Assembly (NCBI GenBank): GCA_023430775.1
Contig: JAEYYY010000682.1
Span: forward strand, 1-15,502
From: Pseudomonadota bacterium
GTDB lineage: Bacteria; Myxococcota_A; Polyangia; Haliangiales; Haliangiaceae
Direction of reading: 5' to 3'
DNA length: 15,502 nt
Each line of letters opens with the position of its first letter. Within the stretch, counting starts at the first letter, position 1. The notes under the pieces were generated by a model. It was not told where the DNA came from, searched no databases, and saw only the letters and a program-made list of their open reading frames with translations. Both the position numbers and the translations under genes were made by a program. Of the stretch, positions 1-8,565 are shown piece after piece.

Positions 1-3000
1 CGGCCCTGCCCTGCTCGTGCGACGGCAGCACGCCGAGCACCGCGCCGTAGCGCGGGATCGCGGCATCCTCGTCGGCGAGCTCGGTCTCGACGAGCTTGGC
101 GGCGCGATATGCGAGGTCGGCGCGATCGCGTGCCGCGGCGGCGAGCAACGAGCGGCGATCGACGATGTCGAGCAGCTCGGGCCACATCTTTCGGGCGGTG
201 TAGATCCGGTCCAGCTCTCCGAGCGCGGTCTGCTCGCCGGCGTCGTCGTCGAGGATCGCGGTCAGCTGGGAGATCGCCTGGTAGACGTCGTCGAGCTGCG
301 TCTCGTAGACCGTGGCAGCGGCGTGCCGCAGGCCGGCGCGTTGCGCGACATCCGCCGACAGCTCGATCTTGCGCTCGAGGATCTGCACCAGCTCGCGGGC
401 CTCGGGCGAACCGCTGCCGAGCGCTTGCCGGTACAGCCGCTCGAGCGCGTCGAGCGCCACCGGATCGGTATCGTCGACGCGCAGCACGTTGTTGTACGCG
501 GCGATCGCCTTCTCGCGATCCTCGAGCACCTCTTCGTACAGCGCGGCGACGCGATGCAGGAGGACCAGCCGGACGCCGGCGTCCTCGGTCAGCTCGGCGC
601 GGCGCGCGACCACGATCACCAGATCCTGGGTGCGTCCCTCGAGCGCGAGCAGGCGATCGAGCGCGGCGAGCGCGATCGGATCGTCGGGCCGCGACTCGTC
701 GACCTTGCGCCAGGCGGCGATCGCGCGCGGCCGGTCGTTGCGATGGTTCTCGTGGATCTCCGCCGCGCGCGCCCACAGCCCGCCCGCGAGATCGGGGTTC
801 TGCGCCCCGTTGGCACCGCCCTCGAGCGTGGCCACCACGTCGTCCCAGGCCTCGAGCCGAGCGGCCAGCCCGAGCAGCTTGGCGAGGCTCTCCTCGTCGG
901 CGACATCGATCCGCCACGCGCGCGCGAGCGCCGCGAGCGCGAGATCGAGCGCACCACCGCGATCCTCGTGGATCGTCGCGATCTCGTGCAGCGTCGCGAT
1001 CTGATCGATCGGATCGCGGATGTAGTCGAGCTTGGCGTCGAGGATCACCACCAGCTTCTGCCACCAGTCCTGCTCGCGATAGACCGGCTCGAGCAGGTCG
1101 GCGATCCGCTCGCGCTGCTCCTCGTGGACGACCAGCCGCTCGAGCGCGGCGACCGCGCGCTCCCACAGCGCGCCTTCCTTGATCACCTGCTCGTGCTGAT
1201 CGATCGAGGCGTTGAGGTCCTGGAGCTGTTGCTCGTAGACGTCGGCCATCGCCAGCCGGAGCTCGGCGATCTCGATCGGGTGCTGCGATCGCGTCAGCCG
1301 CGCCTCGTAGAGATCGACCAGATCGCGCCACTGGCCGCGGCTGCGATACAGCCGATCGAGCTCGGTGACGGCCTCGCGATACGCGAGGTCAACCTGGGAG
1401 TCCCCCTGGGCGCCCTCGCTGGCGAGCACGACATCGCGCCAGCCTTCGATCGCCTTGCCGACATCGCCGACGCCTTGCTCGAGCAAACGCGCGCGCTTGG
1501 TCAGGCTCTCGCGGCGCAGATCGTCGTCGGCGCGCGCGATCACGTCGTCGTAGACGCTGATCAGGTCGGCCCACTTCTCGGCGCGGGCGAGCAGCTCCTC
1601 GAGGCGGCGGATCAGCTCGCGCTCGTTCGGGATCGCGTCGTCGATGATGATCGACAGCGCGCGGCGATAGGCGGCGAAGGCTCGATCGATCTCGCCGAGC
1701 CGGCGGTCGTAGATCAGCGCGGCGGCCACGGCGACCTCGCGCAGCTCGGGCGACTCGCCCTCTTCATCGTCGAGGAAGCTCTGGTAGGTCTGCGCGACGA
1801 AGCCCCAGTTATCGATCATCGATGCCAGCCGCTGGAGTTGATCGCGGATCGCCTGATCGCCGGGTGCTTCGCGGAACACCTTCGCGTACCACTGCGAGGC
1901 GTTCTCGAAGTCCTCGAGCTGCTCTTCATGGAGCCGGGCGACGAACCGCGTCAGCTTGAGCCGCTCGCGCGGATCCGATGCGCTCTCGAGCCGCGCCTCG
2001 TAGACGCGGATCAGATCGCGCCAGCGATGCTGGCCGACATAGATCGGCTCGAGGACCTCGGCGGCGACGACGCGCAGGTCCGGATCGATCAGGTAACGCT
2101 CGACGGCCGCGAGCGCGACCTGGTTGCGCTGATCGCCGGACAGCGCCGCGCTGTAGTTGTCGATCGCGGTCTCGAAGTCCCGCAGGTGCTTCTCGTGGAT
2201 CTCGCCGAGCTGGATCTGCAGCCCGACGGCTTCCTCGACGGTGGTCGCGAAGCCGAGCCGGCGCTCGTAGAGATCGACGACGTCGGGCCACCGGCCCTGC
2301 GCGCGATAGAGGTGCTCGAGGGCGTCGACCGCGTCGCGGCGCTCGGGCGCCACCGCGAGCACTTGCTCCCACGTCGAGATCGCGTCGTCGGGCCGGTTCA
2401 GCGTGACGTAGAGCCCCGCCGCCTCGACCAGCGAGTTGACGCGATCCTCGATGTCGGAGCCCGCGGCATCCGCCTGGCGCAGCAGGATCTCGACCAGCCG
2501 GTCGTCGTCGGAGCGCTCGCGATAGATGCTCTCGAGCGCGGCGAGCGCGCGGCGATCGTCGGGCTGGGTATCGAGCACCTTCTGGTAGTAGTCGCGCGCG
2601 AGATCGAGATCGCGACGCACGGCGCGCGACAGATCGGCGACGTCGAGATACAGGCGGCGCTGGATCTCGGAGTCGAGGACGTTGGGCGCGACCGTGCGAT
2701 AGGCATCGATCAGATCGCCTTCGCGCTCGAGCTCGCCGGCGAGCCGCTCGGTATCGGCGACCACCTGCGCGAGCTCGGGCTCGGTGGCAGCCTGCTGGAG
2801 CGCGAGCAGCTGCGCCTCGAACGCGCCGGCCTTGTCGTCGAGCTGGTACTCGCGAAGCCGCACCACCTCACCGAGCGCGCGCAGCTTCGTTGCAGGCTCG
2901 TCGGACCACTCGCTGGCGAGCAGCTGGAGGCGGGCGAGGCGATCGTACTGCGCGGTGGCGTCGTAGACCGGGCGCAGGATCTCGGCCGCGCTGACGCGTA

Positions 3001-6000
3001 GATCGAAGTCCGCGAGCGCGGTCTCGACGGCGGCCAGGGCCTGTGGATGCGTGGGCTCGTACTCGAGGATCTCCTTCCACTTCTCGAGCGCCTCGACCGG
3101 GCGCGACAGCGGACCGGAGAGCAACTGCGCGATGTCGACCTGGAGCGCCTGGCGAAGATTGGGGTCGAGCTGCGCCTGGCGCTCGAGGATGTCGAGCAGA
3201 TCGGCGTGGCGGTTGGCTTCGCGATAGAGCCGCGCCAGCTCGGACAGCGCGCGCTGATCCGTGCCATCGCGATCCACGGCCTCGAGGTGGGCGGCGATCG
3301 CCTCGTCGGGCTCCTCGAGCATGACCTCGTGGATCTCGGCGATCCGCGCGAGCAGCTGCGTGGCCTCGGGACCGGAGGCATGATCGAGCTTGCGGCGCAG
3401 GATCTCGATCAGATCGCGCCACTTCTCGGCGGCCTGATAGAGCCGCTCGAGCGCGTTCAGCGCACCGGCATCGGTGGGCTGATCGGTGAGGATGTCGCGC
3501 CAGGTGCCGATCGCGGCATCGCGATCGCCGAGCTGCTCCTCCTCGAGCGAGGCGACGCGCGCCAGCAAGCCGCGACGCTGGCCGGGCTCCTCGGCCCACT
3601 CGGCGAGCTTGCGGGTGACCGCGCGGAGCTCGACGTAGTTCTTGCTCTCGTCGTACAGCCGCGCCAGCGCGGTGCCGGCCTTGCGAACAGCGACCGGATT
3701 CGATGGATCGCTCTCGAGGAGCCGGCGGTACGCCGCGATCGCGCGCGGTGCGTCGCCGAGCTGGGTGTCGTAGTAGCCGGCGAGCTCGCCGAGCAGTGCG
3801 CCGCGGGTGACGATGTCGCCCGCCGGTGCGGCGTTGACCGCGGCCTCGAGCGCGGCGGTGGCTTCGGGCCAGCGCTGCAACGCTTGCGCGAGCCGCGACA
3901 GCTCCTGGCGCGCACGCTCGTGCGTGGCGTCGAGCCCGAGCACCTCGACCCAGGCGTCGAACGCGTAGCGGGGTTCCTGCAGCTCGGCTTCCTCGATCGT
4001 CGCGATGCGAGACAGCAGCTCGACGGCCTCGGTGCCGGTCGCGAGCGTGCGCTGCGCGCGCAGCACTTGCACCAGCTCGCGCCACTGCTTGTCCTGCTCG
4101 TAGAGCGGCTCGAGCAAGCGAGCGACGCGCATCGTCAGGTTCGGCTCCGCCGGATCGCGCAGCGCATCGGGCGCCGGCAGCAGCTTCTCGAGCAGCGTGC
4201 GCGCCTCGGCGTGCGTGCGCTGGCGAGTGACCACGTCCTCGAGCAGATCGACCGCCCGGCCGGGATCCGCGAGGTGCGTCGCGTGTAGCTCGGCGCGGCG
4301 ATAGTTGAGCAGCACGTGATCGCGCGGTGATTGCGCGGCATCGAGCTGGCGCGCGAGCAGCTCCTCGAGCTCGCGCCACTGGCCGCCCGCGCTGTAGAGC
4401 CGATCGAGGGCGTTGTACGACGGCAGGTATCCGGGATCGAGCTCGAGCACGCGGCGGTGCGCCGCCATCGCGAAGCCCGACTGACCGAGCACGTCTTCCT
4501 CGAGCGACGCCAGCTCGAGCAGGACCGCGCGACGGACGTTGTTATCGAGCGTGACCTCGGCGCGACGCTCGAGCAGCGCGCGCAGATCCGTCCACCGTTG
4601 ATCGGCGCGATACATCGCGGTCAGGGCCTCGAACGCGTCGGTGGCCTCGGCCTCGACCTCGAGCACGGCGACCCACGCACGCTCCGCCGTCGCCTTGTCG
4701 GCGAGGCGATCGCCGGCGACGTGCGCGAGCTCGGTGGCGACCTGGCGAACATCGCTCTGGTTGCCCTGCCCCTTGAGCTGCTGCAGCGCGACCGCGAGGT
4801 GACGCGCCCACTCGCCATCGCGGCCGAGCTGACCCGCGAGCACGGCGAGCGAGCTGCGCGTCTCGCTATCCTGCGGCTCGACGGCGAGCACGCGCAGACC
4901 GGCCGTCCACGCCGAGCCCGGATCGCCGAGCTCGATGTGATAGAGCCGCATCAGCTGGCGATCGAGATCGAGACGCTCGCCCGCCGAGGTGTCCTCGTGC
5001 GCGCGGATCACCTCGAGCGCCTGTGCCTGCTGCGCCACCTGCTTGCCCGCCTCGAGGTGCGGCAGGATCAGCCGCGCCGCGGCGACCCGCTCCTTCGGAT
5101 CGAGCCTGGTGCCGGCATCGAGGACCAGCCGCGCGATCGCGACCACGGCCGGCGGGCGCGCATGCGGCGACACCGCGAGTGCATCGCGATAGCGAGCCAG
5201 TGCGTGGCTCGGCTTGTCGAGCTGGATCTCCTCGAGCCCGCCGATCCGCATCAGCAGATCGAACTTCGGCTGACCATCGGCCGTCTGCTCGAGCTCGGAC
5301 ACCAGCACGCCGACCAGCGCATCCCAGTCGCCGCGCGCTTCCTCGATCCGGGCGACCGCACGCAGCGCGCGCAGCTGACCGGGCAGCGTGGCGAGGGCCT
5401 CGTGATAGGTCGCGGACGCACCGTCGAGATCGACGAGCTTCTCTTCCTGGAGCGACGCGATCTCGATCAGGAGCGACGCGCGCTCCATCGGATCCTTCTC
5501 TCGCGCCGCGCGGCGGCGATACGACGCCAGCAGCTCGGGCCAGTCGTGGAGCTGGATCGCGACCTCTTCGAGGTGCTGCTCGGCCTCGCGATCCTCGCTG
5601 GCGATCGCGAGCACGCTGCGGTGATAGCCGCGTGCGCGCTCGGGGTCGTTGAGCCGCCGGCTCGCGATCTTCGCGAGCTCTCGGTACAGCACGAGGCGCC
5701 TGGCTTCCGCCACGTTGGGGTTCGCGGCGTGCTTCTCGAACACCGTGGCGACCTCGCGCCACTGGTCGGCCTCGCTCGCCAGGCGAAGCACGTCGGCGTA
5801 CAGCGCTTCGCTCTCGGGATCGAGATCGAACGCGCGCAACGTCCAGGTGAACGCGAGCGTGCGCGAGGTCAGCTTGTCCTCGCAGATCTTCCGGATCTGC
5901 GCGATCTTCGCGAGCCGTGCGGGCGTGTCCTGCGCTGCTGCCAGCTCGATCTCGAGGACCGTGATCAGCTTCGCCCACTTCTCCTGCTTCTCGTAGATCG

Positions 6001-8476
6001 GCGCGAGCGCGGACGCGGCACCGAGGTGCTGCGGCTCGACGGCGAGCACGCGCTCCCACACCTGGCGAGCGCGCTCGAGCGCGGTGGCCTGCGGGCTGGT
6101 ATCGGCATGCGAGCGGCCGCGCGTGCGGCCCGAGGGCTGCGGCGGCACCGCGACGGGCGTCCCGCCGGACTCGCTGGTCGCCGCATCCGCGCGCTGCTGC
6201 GCGAGCTGGGCGGCGCGCTCGACGAGCGGCAATCGCTGCGCCTTGGCATCGAGCCGATCGGCGATGCCGAGCAGCGCCTCGACGAGATCCTCCTCCTGAC
6301 CCAGCCGCGTGTAGAGCTTCTCGAGGCCGGCGAAGTCACCGGCCGTGGCGTACAGCTCGCGCAGCGTGCGCAGCGCCTTGGCGTGCGTCGGCTCGAGCTC
6401 GAGGATCTGCGTCCAGGCCTGTGCCGCGGCCTGCGGCGAGCTCAGGCGATCCGCGTAGACCTGGCCGAGCTTCTCGTACAGCGCGATCGCTTCGCGGTTC
6501 TTCGCGTTCGCGATCTGGCGGTGCAGGATCTCGGCGAGCGCGAGCCAGCGCTTCTCGCGATCGTAGAGTGCGGCGAGGCTGGCGAGCAGCTCGGGATGCT
6601 CGAGGCCGTGCTCGCCGAGCATCGTGTTGTAGATCTCGATCGCGAGCCGGGTGTCGCCGAGGCGATCGGACGCGAGCCGCGCCATCTCGCCCTGCTTGGT
6701 GCGCTTGTCGTCACCGCTCAGCATGGTGGCCTCGCGGCCGAGCACGTCGATCAGCGCGCGCCACTGCCGGCGCTTCGTGTAGATCTCCTTGAGCTGCGCG
6801 AGCGCGCTGCCCCAGTCGGCAGAGCCGCCGAACGACGACGACAGCTCGAGGATCCTCTCGAGCGGACGGATCGCGTTCGCGAAGTTGCCGAACCGCTCCG
6901 ACCACAGATCGGCGATCTCCCGCAGCAACGCGATGCGCTCGGCATCGGGCACGTCGGGCATCTCGCTCTTGCGCGTCAGCACCGCGATCAGATCGTTCCA
7001 CCGGCCGAGCAGTCGGAACTTGTTCGCCAGCTCGTCGGTGGCGCGCCGGTTATCCGGATCGATCTTGAGGATCGCGTTGTAGGTGTTGATCACCATCACG
7101 TCGAGCCGCAGCTTGTCGCGATAGATCTCGACCACCTCGTGCAGCTTGGCGACGCGACCGGCGACGTCGCCCTCGGGCGTGCGCTCGATCTCTTCCTTCA
7201 TCAGATCGAGCAGCGCGTTCCACTTCTCGGTGCGGCGGTACAGCCGGGCGAGCGCGGTGCGGGCCTGCGCGAGCACGTCCGGATCGCTCTCGCTGCGCAC
7301 CACCTGCTTCCACGCCTCGATCGCCTTCTCGGGGTTGTTCTGCTGCTCGGCGAGCGTCGCGATCTCGATGCCGAGCGGCTTGGGGCCGCCCGCACCGCTA
7401 TCGGACTTCGCGCGCGGCGACTTCTCGACCTGGCGCAGCAGCGCGAGCAGCTTCTGGTTCTCGCCCTTCGCCGGGTAATAGACGCGATAGAAATCGAGCG
7501 CCGCCGGATGCGCGGGCTCGATCTTGCGGACGCGCCGGAAGTACTCCTCGGCCTGATCGAGATCGCCGATGTGCTTCCACAGCACCATCGCGATCTGCAG
7601 CACCATGCCGAGGTCATCCTCGCCACCGCGCCTGGCCTTGACCGCGGCTTGATACGCGGCGACCAGCTGCGACCAGTTGCCGGCGGCGGCATAGGCATCG
7701 GTGACGGCGCGCAGCGCCTGCGGCTGCGCCGGATCGAGCTGGAGCACGCGGCGCACGGCTGCATCGGCGTTCGCGACGTCGTTGCTCGCGCGCGCGAGCT
7801 GCGCGACACCGAGCAGCGCGCTGACCTTCTCTTCGTTGGTGGCCGCCGCCTCGGCGCGCTGCTCGAGCAGCACGCCGAGATCGTTCCAGCGGCTCGCGCT
7901 GCGCAGCAGCCGGACGAGATGAAAGGCCGCCTTGCCGTTCTTCGGATCGACCTCGAGCGCCTTGCGCAGGTACCCCTCGGCCTCGGGCGAGCTCGGCGAG
8001 AACCGGACGTACGCCTCGGCTGCCGACACGAACAGGCCGGTCGCCAGGCTGCGATCCGTCGAGCCGGTCGCTTCCTTGACGTACTTGTCCGCGAACTTCT
8101 GCCAGTTCGCTGCGGCGAGATCGATCTCCTCGATCGCCTCGGTCGCCATGGTGTCGGCATTGCGCAGCGCGAGCACCTCGGAATACGCGGCGCGTGCGCC
8201 GGGCACGTCGAGCAGATCGCCGTCGAGGATCATCCCCTTCTCGAGCAGCAGGTCGACCTTGCGATCGACATCGCCGGTCGCCGCGATCTCGGCCTCGAGC
8301 AGCTTGACGACGATGTCCGGCCGACCGCGACTCGTCAGCAGCTTTCGCGCCGCGGTGAAGCGGCTCGCGCGCACGTCGGGCGGCGTGCTACGGGCTGCCG
8401 CGCCGAGGGCTTCAAGCGCCTGGGCGTCGTCTGGATCGTGCTCGAGTACGGCGAGGAGTGATGAGAGGTCGGCCAT
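1..8476 (-). CDS. Giant TPR-like repeat protein, 3' end outside window (at least 2825 aa)
   Basis: The frame opens at ATG 8476 (MADLSSLLAVLEHDPDDAQA) and has no in-frame stop to the left edge; an in-frame stop at 8549-8551 limits the start. The protein is built of repeated helical units of the form A..LYE..L.D...A...Y..VL..DP....AL..L..LY.....W..LI..L, for example residues around RWNDLIAVL and the last units near the left edge (ALERLYRQA). Landmark positions recur about every 215 nt (about 72 residues), with some units near 265 nt, giving roughly three dozen units here. A Pro/Ser/Thr/Gly-rich linker lies at residues 764-797. There is no signal peptide, membrane segment or catalytic domain in the visible part, so a cytoplasmic scaffold or protein-interaction role is inferred from the fold. 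The partner is unknown. The N-terminal 200 residues are more divergent than the rest. It follows the amidase gene by 89 nt on the same strand. The TPR-like call is firm; the cellular role is not known. Confidence 0.9.
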   Translation of the reverse strand, partial: MADLSSLLAVLEHDPDDAQALEALGAAARSTPPDVRASRFTAARKLLTSRGRPDIVVKLLEAEIAATGDVDRKVDLLLEKGMILDGDLLDVPGARAAYSEVLALRNADTMATEAIEEIDLAAANWQKFADKYVKEATGSTDRSLATGLFVSAAEAYVRFSPSSPEAEGYLRKALEVDPKNGKAAFHLVRLLRSASRWNDLGVLLEQRAEAAATNEEKVSALLGVAQLARASNDVANADAAVRRVLQLDPAQPQALRAVTDAYAAAGNWSQLVAAYQAAVKARRGGEDDLGMVLQIAMVLWKHIGDLDQAEEYFRRVRKIEPAHPAALDFYRVYYPAKGENQKLLALLRQVEKSPRAKSDSGAGGPKPLGIEIATLAEQQNNPEKAIEAWKQVVRSESDPDVLAQARTALARLYRRTEKWNALLDLMKEEIERTPEGDVAGRVAKLHEVVEIYRDKLRLDVMVINTYNAILKIDPDNRRATDELANKFRLLGRWNDLIAVLTRKSEMPDVPDAERIALLREIADLWSERFGNFANAIRPLERILELSSSFGGSADWGSALAQLKEIYTKRRQWRALIDVLGREATMLSGDDKRTKQGEMARLASDRLGDTRLAIEIYNTMLGEHGLEHPELLASLAALYDREKRWLALAEILHRQIANAKNREAIALYEKLGQVYADRLSSPQAAAQAWTQILELEPTHAKALRTLRELYATAGDFAGLEKLYTRLGQEEDLVEALLGIADRLDAKAQRLPLVERAAQLAQQRADAATSESGGTPVAVPPQPSGRTRGRSHADTSPQATALERARQVWERVLAVEPQHLGAASALAPIYEKQEKWAKLITVLEIELAAAQDTPARLAKIAQIRKICEDKLTSRTLAFTWTLRAFDLDPESEALYADVLRLASEADQWREVATVFEKHAANPNVAEARRLVLYRELAKIASRRLNDPERARGYHRSVLAIASEDREAEQHLEEVAIQLHDWPELLASYRRRAAREKDPMERASLLIEIASLQEEKLVDLDGASATYHEALATLPGQLRALRAVARIEEARGDWDALVGVLVSELEQTADGQPKFDLLMRIGGLEEIQLDKPSHALARYRDALAVSPHARPPAVVAIARLVLDAGTRLDPKERVAAARLILPHLEAGKQVAQQAQALEVIRAHEDTSAGERLDLDRQLMRLYHIELGDPGSAWTAGLRVLAVEPQDSETRSSLAVLAGQLGRDGEWARHLAVALQQLKGQGNQSDVRQVATELAHVAGDRLADKATAERAWVAVLEVEAEATDAFEALTAMYRADQRWTDLRALLERRAEVTLDNNVRRAVLLELASLEEDVLGQSGFAMAAHRRVLELDPGYLPSYNALDRLYSAGGQWRELEELLARQLDAAQSPRDHVLLNYRRAELHATHLADPGRAVDLLEDVVTRQRTHAEARTLLEKLLPAPDALRDPAEPNLTMRVARLLEPLYEQDKQWRELVQVLRAQRTLATGTEAVELLSRIATIEEAELQEPRYAFDAWVEVLGLDATHERARQELSRLAQALQRWPEATAALEAAVNAAPAGDIVTRGALLGELAGYYDTQLGDAPRAIAAYRRLLESDPSNPVAVRKAGTALARLYDESKNYVELRAVTRKLAEWAEEPGQRRGLLARVASLEEEQLGDRDAAIGTWRDILTDQPTDAGALNALERLYQAAEKWRDLIEILRRKLDHASGPEATQLLARIAEIHEVMLEEPDEAIAAHLEAVDRDGTDQRALSELARLYREANRHADLLDILERQAQLDPNLRQALQVDIAQLLSGPLSRPVEALEKWKEILEYEPTHPQALAAVETALADFDLRVSAAEILRPVYDATAQYDRLARLQLLASEWSDEPATKLRALGEVVRLREYQLDDKAGAFEAQLLALQQAATEPELAQVVADTERLAGELEREGDLIDAYRTVAPNVLDSEIQRRLYLDVADLSRAVRRDLDLARDYYQKVLDTQPDDRRALAALESIYRERSDDDRLVEILLRQADAAGSDIEDRVNSLVEAAGLYVTLNRPDDAISTWEQVLAVAPERRDAVDALEHLYRAQGRWPDVVDLYERRLGFATTVEEAVGLQIQLGEIHEKHLRDFETAIDNYSAALSGDQRNQVALAAVERYLIDPDLRVVAAEVLEPIYVGQHRWRDLIRVYEARLESASDPRERLKLTRFVARLHEEQLEDFENASQWYAKVFREAPGDQAIRDQLQRLASMIDNWGFVAQTYQSFLDDEEGESPELREVAVAAALIYDRRLGEIDRAFAAYRRALSIIIDDAIPNERELIRRLEELLARAEKWADLISVYDDVIARADDDLRRESLTKRARLLEQGVGDVGKAIEGWRDVVLASEGAQGDSQVDLAYREAVTELDRLYRSRGQWRDLVDLYEARLTRSQHPIEIAELRLAMADVYEQQLQDLNASIDQHEQVIKEGALWERAVAALERLVVHEEQRERIADLLEPVYREQDWWQKLVVILDAKLDYIRDPIDQIATLHEIATIHEDRGGALDLALAALARAWRIDVADEESLAKLLGLAARLEAWDDVVATLEGGANGAQNPDLAGGLWARAAEIHENHRNDRPRAIAAWRKVDESRPDDPIALAALDRLLALEGRTQDLVIVVARRAELTEDAGVRLVLLHRVAALYEEVLEDREKAIAAYNNVLRVDDTDPVALDALERLYRQALGSGSPEARELVQILERKIELSADVAQRAGLRHAAATVYETQLDDVYQAISQLTAILDDDAGEQTALGELDRIYTARKMWPELLDIVDRRSLLAAAARDRADLAYRAAKLVETELADEDAAIPRYGAVLGVLPSHEQGRA

Positions 8477-8493
8477 GGCTGCGAGACGGCACG

Positions 8494-8522
8494 ATGCTAA
8501 GTCGGTGCCCCGGTCGGCACAA
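8494..8522 (-). promoter_or_regulatory. Possible sigma70-like promoter with overlapping dyad before the giant TPR gene
   Basis: On the minus strand, TTGTGC (8517-8522) and TAGCAT (8494-8499) are separated by exactly 17 nt. The -10 box lies 17 nt before the ATG at 8476. A 5-bp inverted repeat, GTGCC-6 nt-GGCAC (8505-8520), fills the spacer and touches the -35 box, as an operator would. The matches to consensus are weak (3/6 and 4/6), and no Shine-Dalgarno sequence precedes the ATG. The gap could instead be simple read-through sequence from the amidase gene. Confidence 0.25.
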
Positions 8523-8545
8523 CGCAAGGTGCCAGTTATCTCGCA

Positions 8546-8555
8546 GAGTTAACTC
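8546..8555. repeat. Perfect 10-bp palindrome in the amidase/TPR intergenic gap
   Basis: GAGTTAACTC is a perfect palindrome located 10 nt after the amidase stop codon. It is AT-rich compared with its surroundings. It could be a protein-binding site or part of a weak terminator for the amidase gene. No T-run follows it on the minus strand, so an intrinsic terminator is not supported. Confidence 0.35.
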
Positions 8556-8565
8556 GAACGGCGCG

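Noticed and set aside
2868..4379. Long minus-strand frames in other registers, such as 2868-4379, 4866-6059 and 7201-8160.
   Set aside because: Their translations are dominated by Arg, Ala, Pro and Ser without motifs, as expected for off-frame readings of GC-rich coding DNA. The overlapping frame has a clear repeat pattern.
4331..8461. A 1376-codon open frame on the plus strand, with further long ones at 17-3001 and 3047-4288.
   Set aside because: These are in exact codon register opposite the giant minus-strand gene. They stay open because that gene almost never uses TTA, CTA or TCA in a way that gives stops. Their composition (Leu, Arg, Val, Asp) is the mirror of its Glu, Leu, Ala and Ile codons, and no domain is visible.
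1..8476. Very frequent GATC, CGATCG and CTCGAG words, considered as a signature repeat or methylation system.
   Set aside because: They follow from the preferred codons GAT/ATC, CTC and GAG in a Leu/Glu/Ile/Asp-rich protein and are spread over all genes here.
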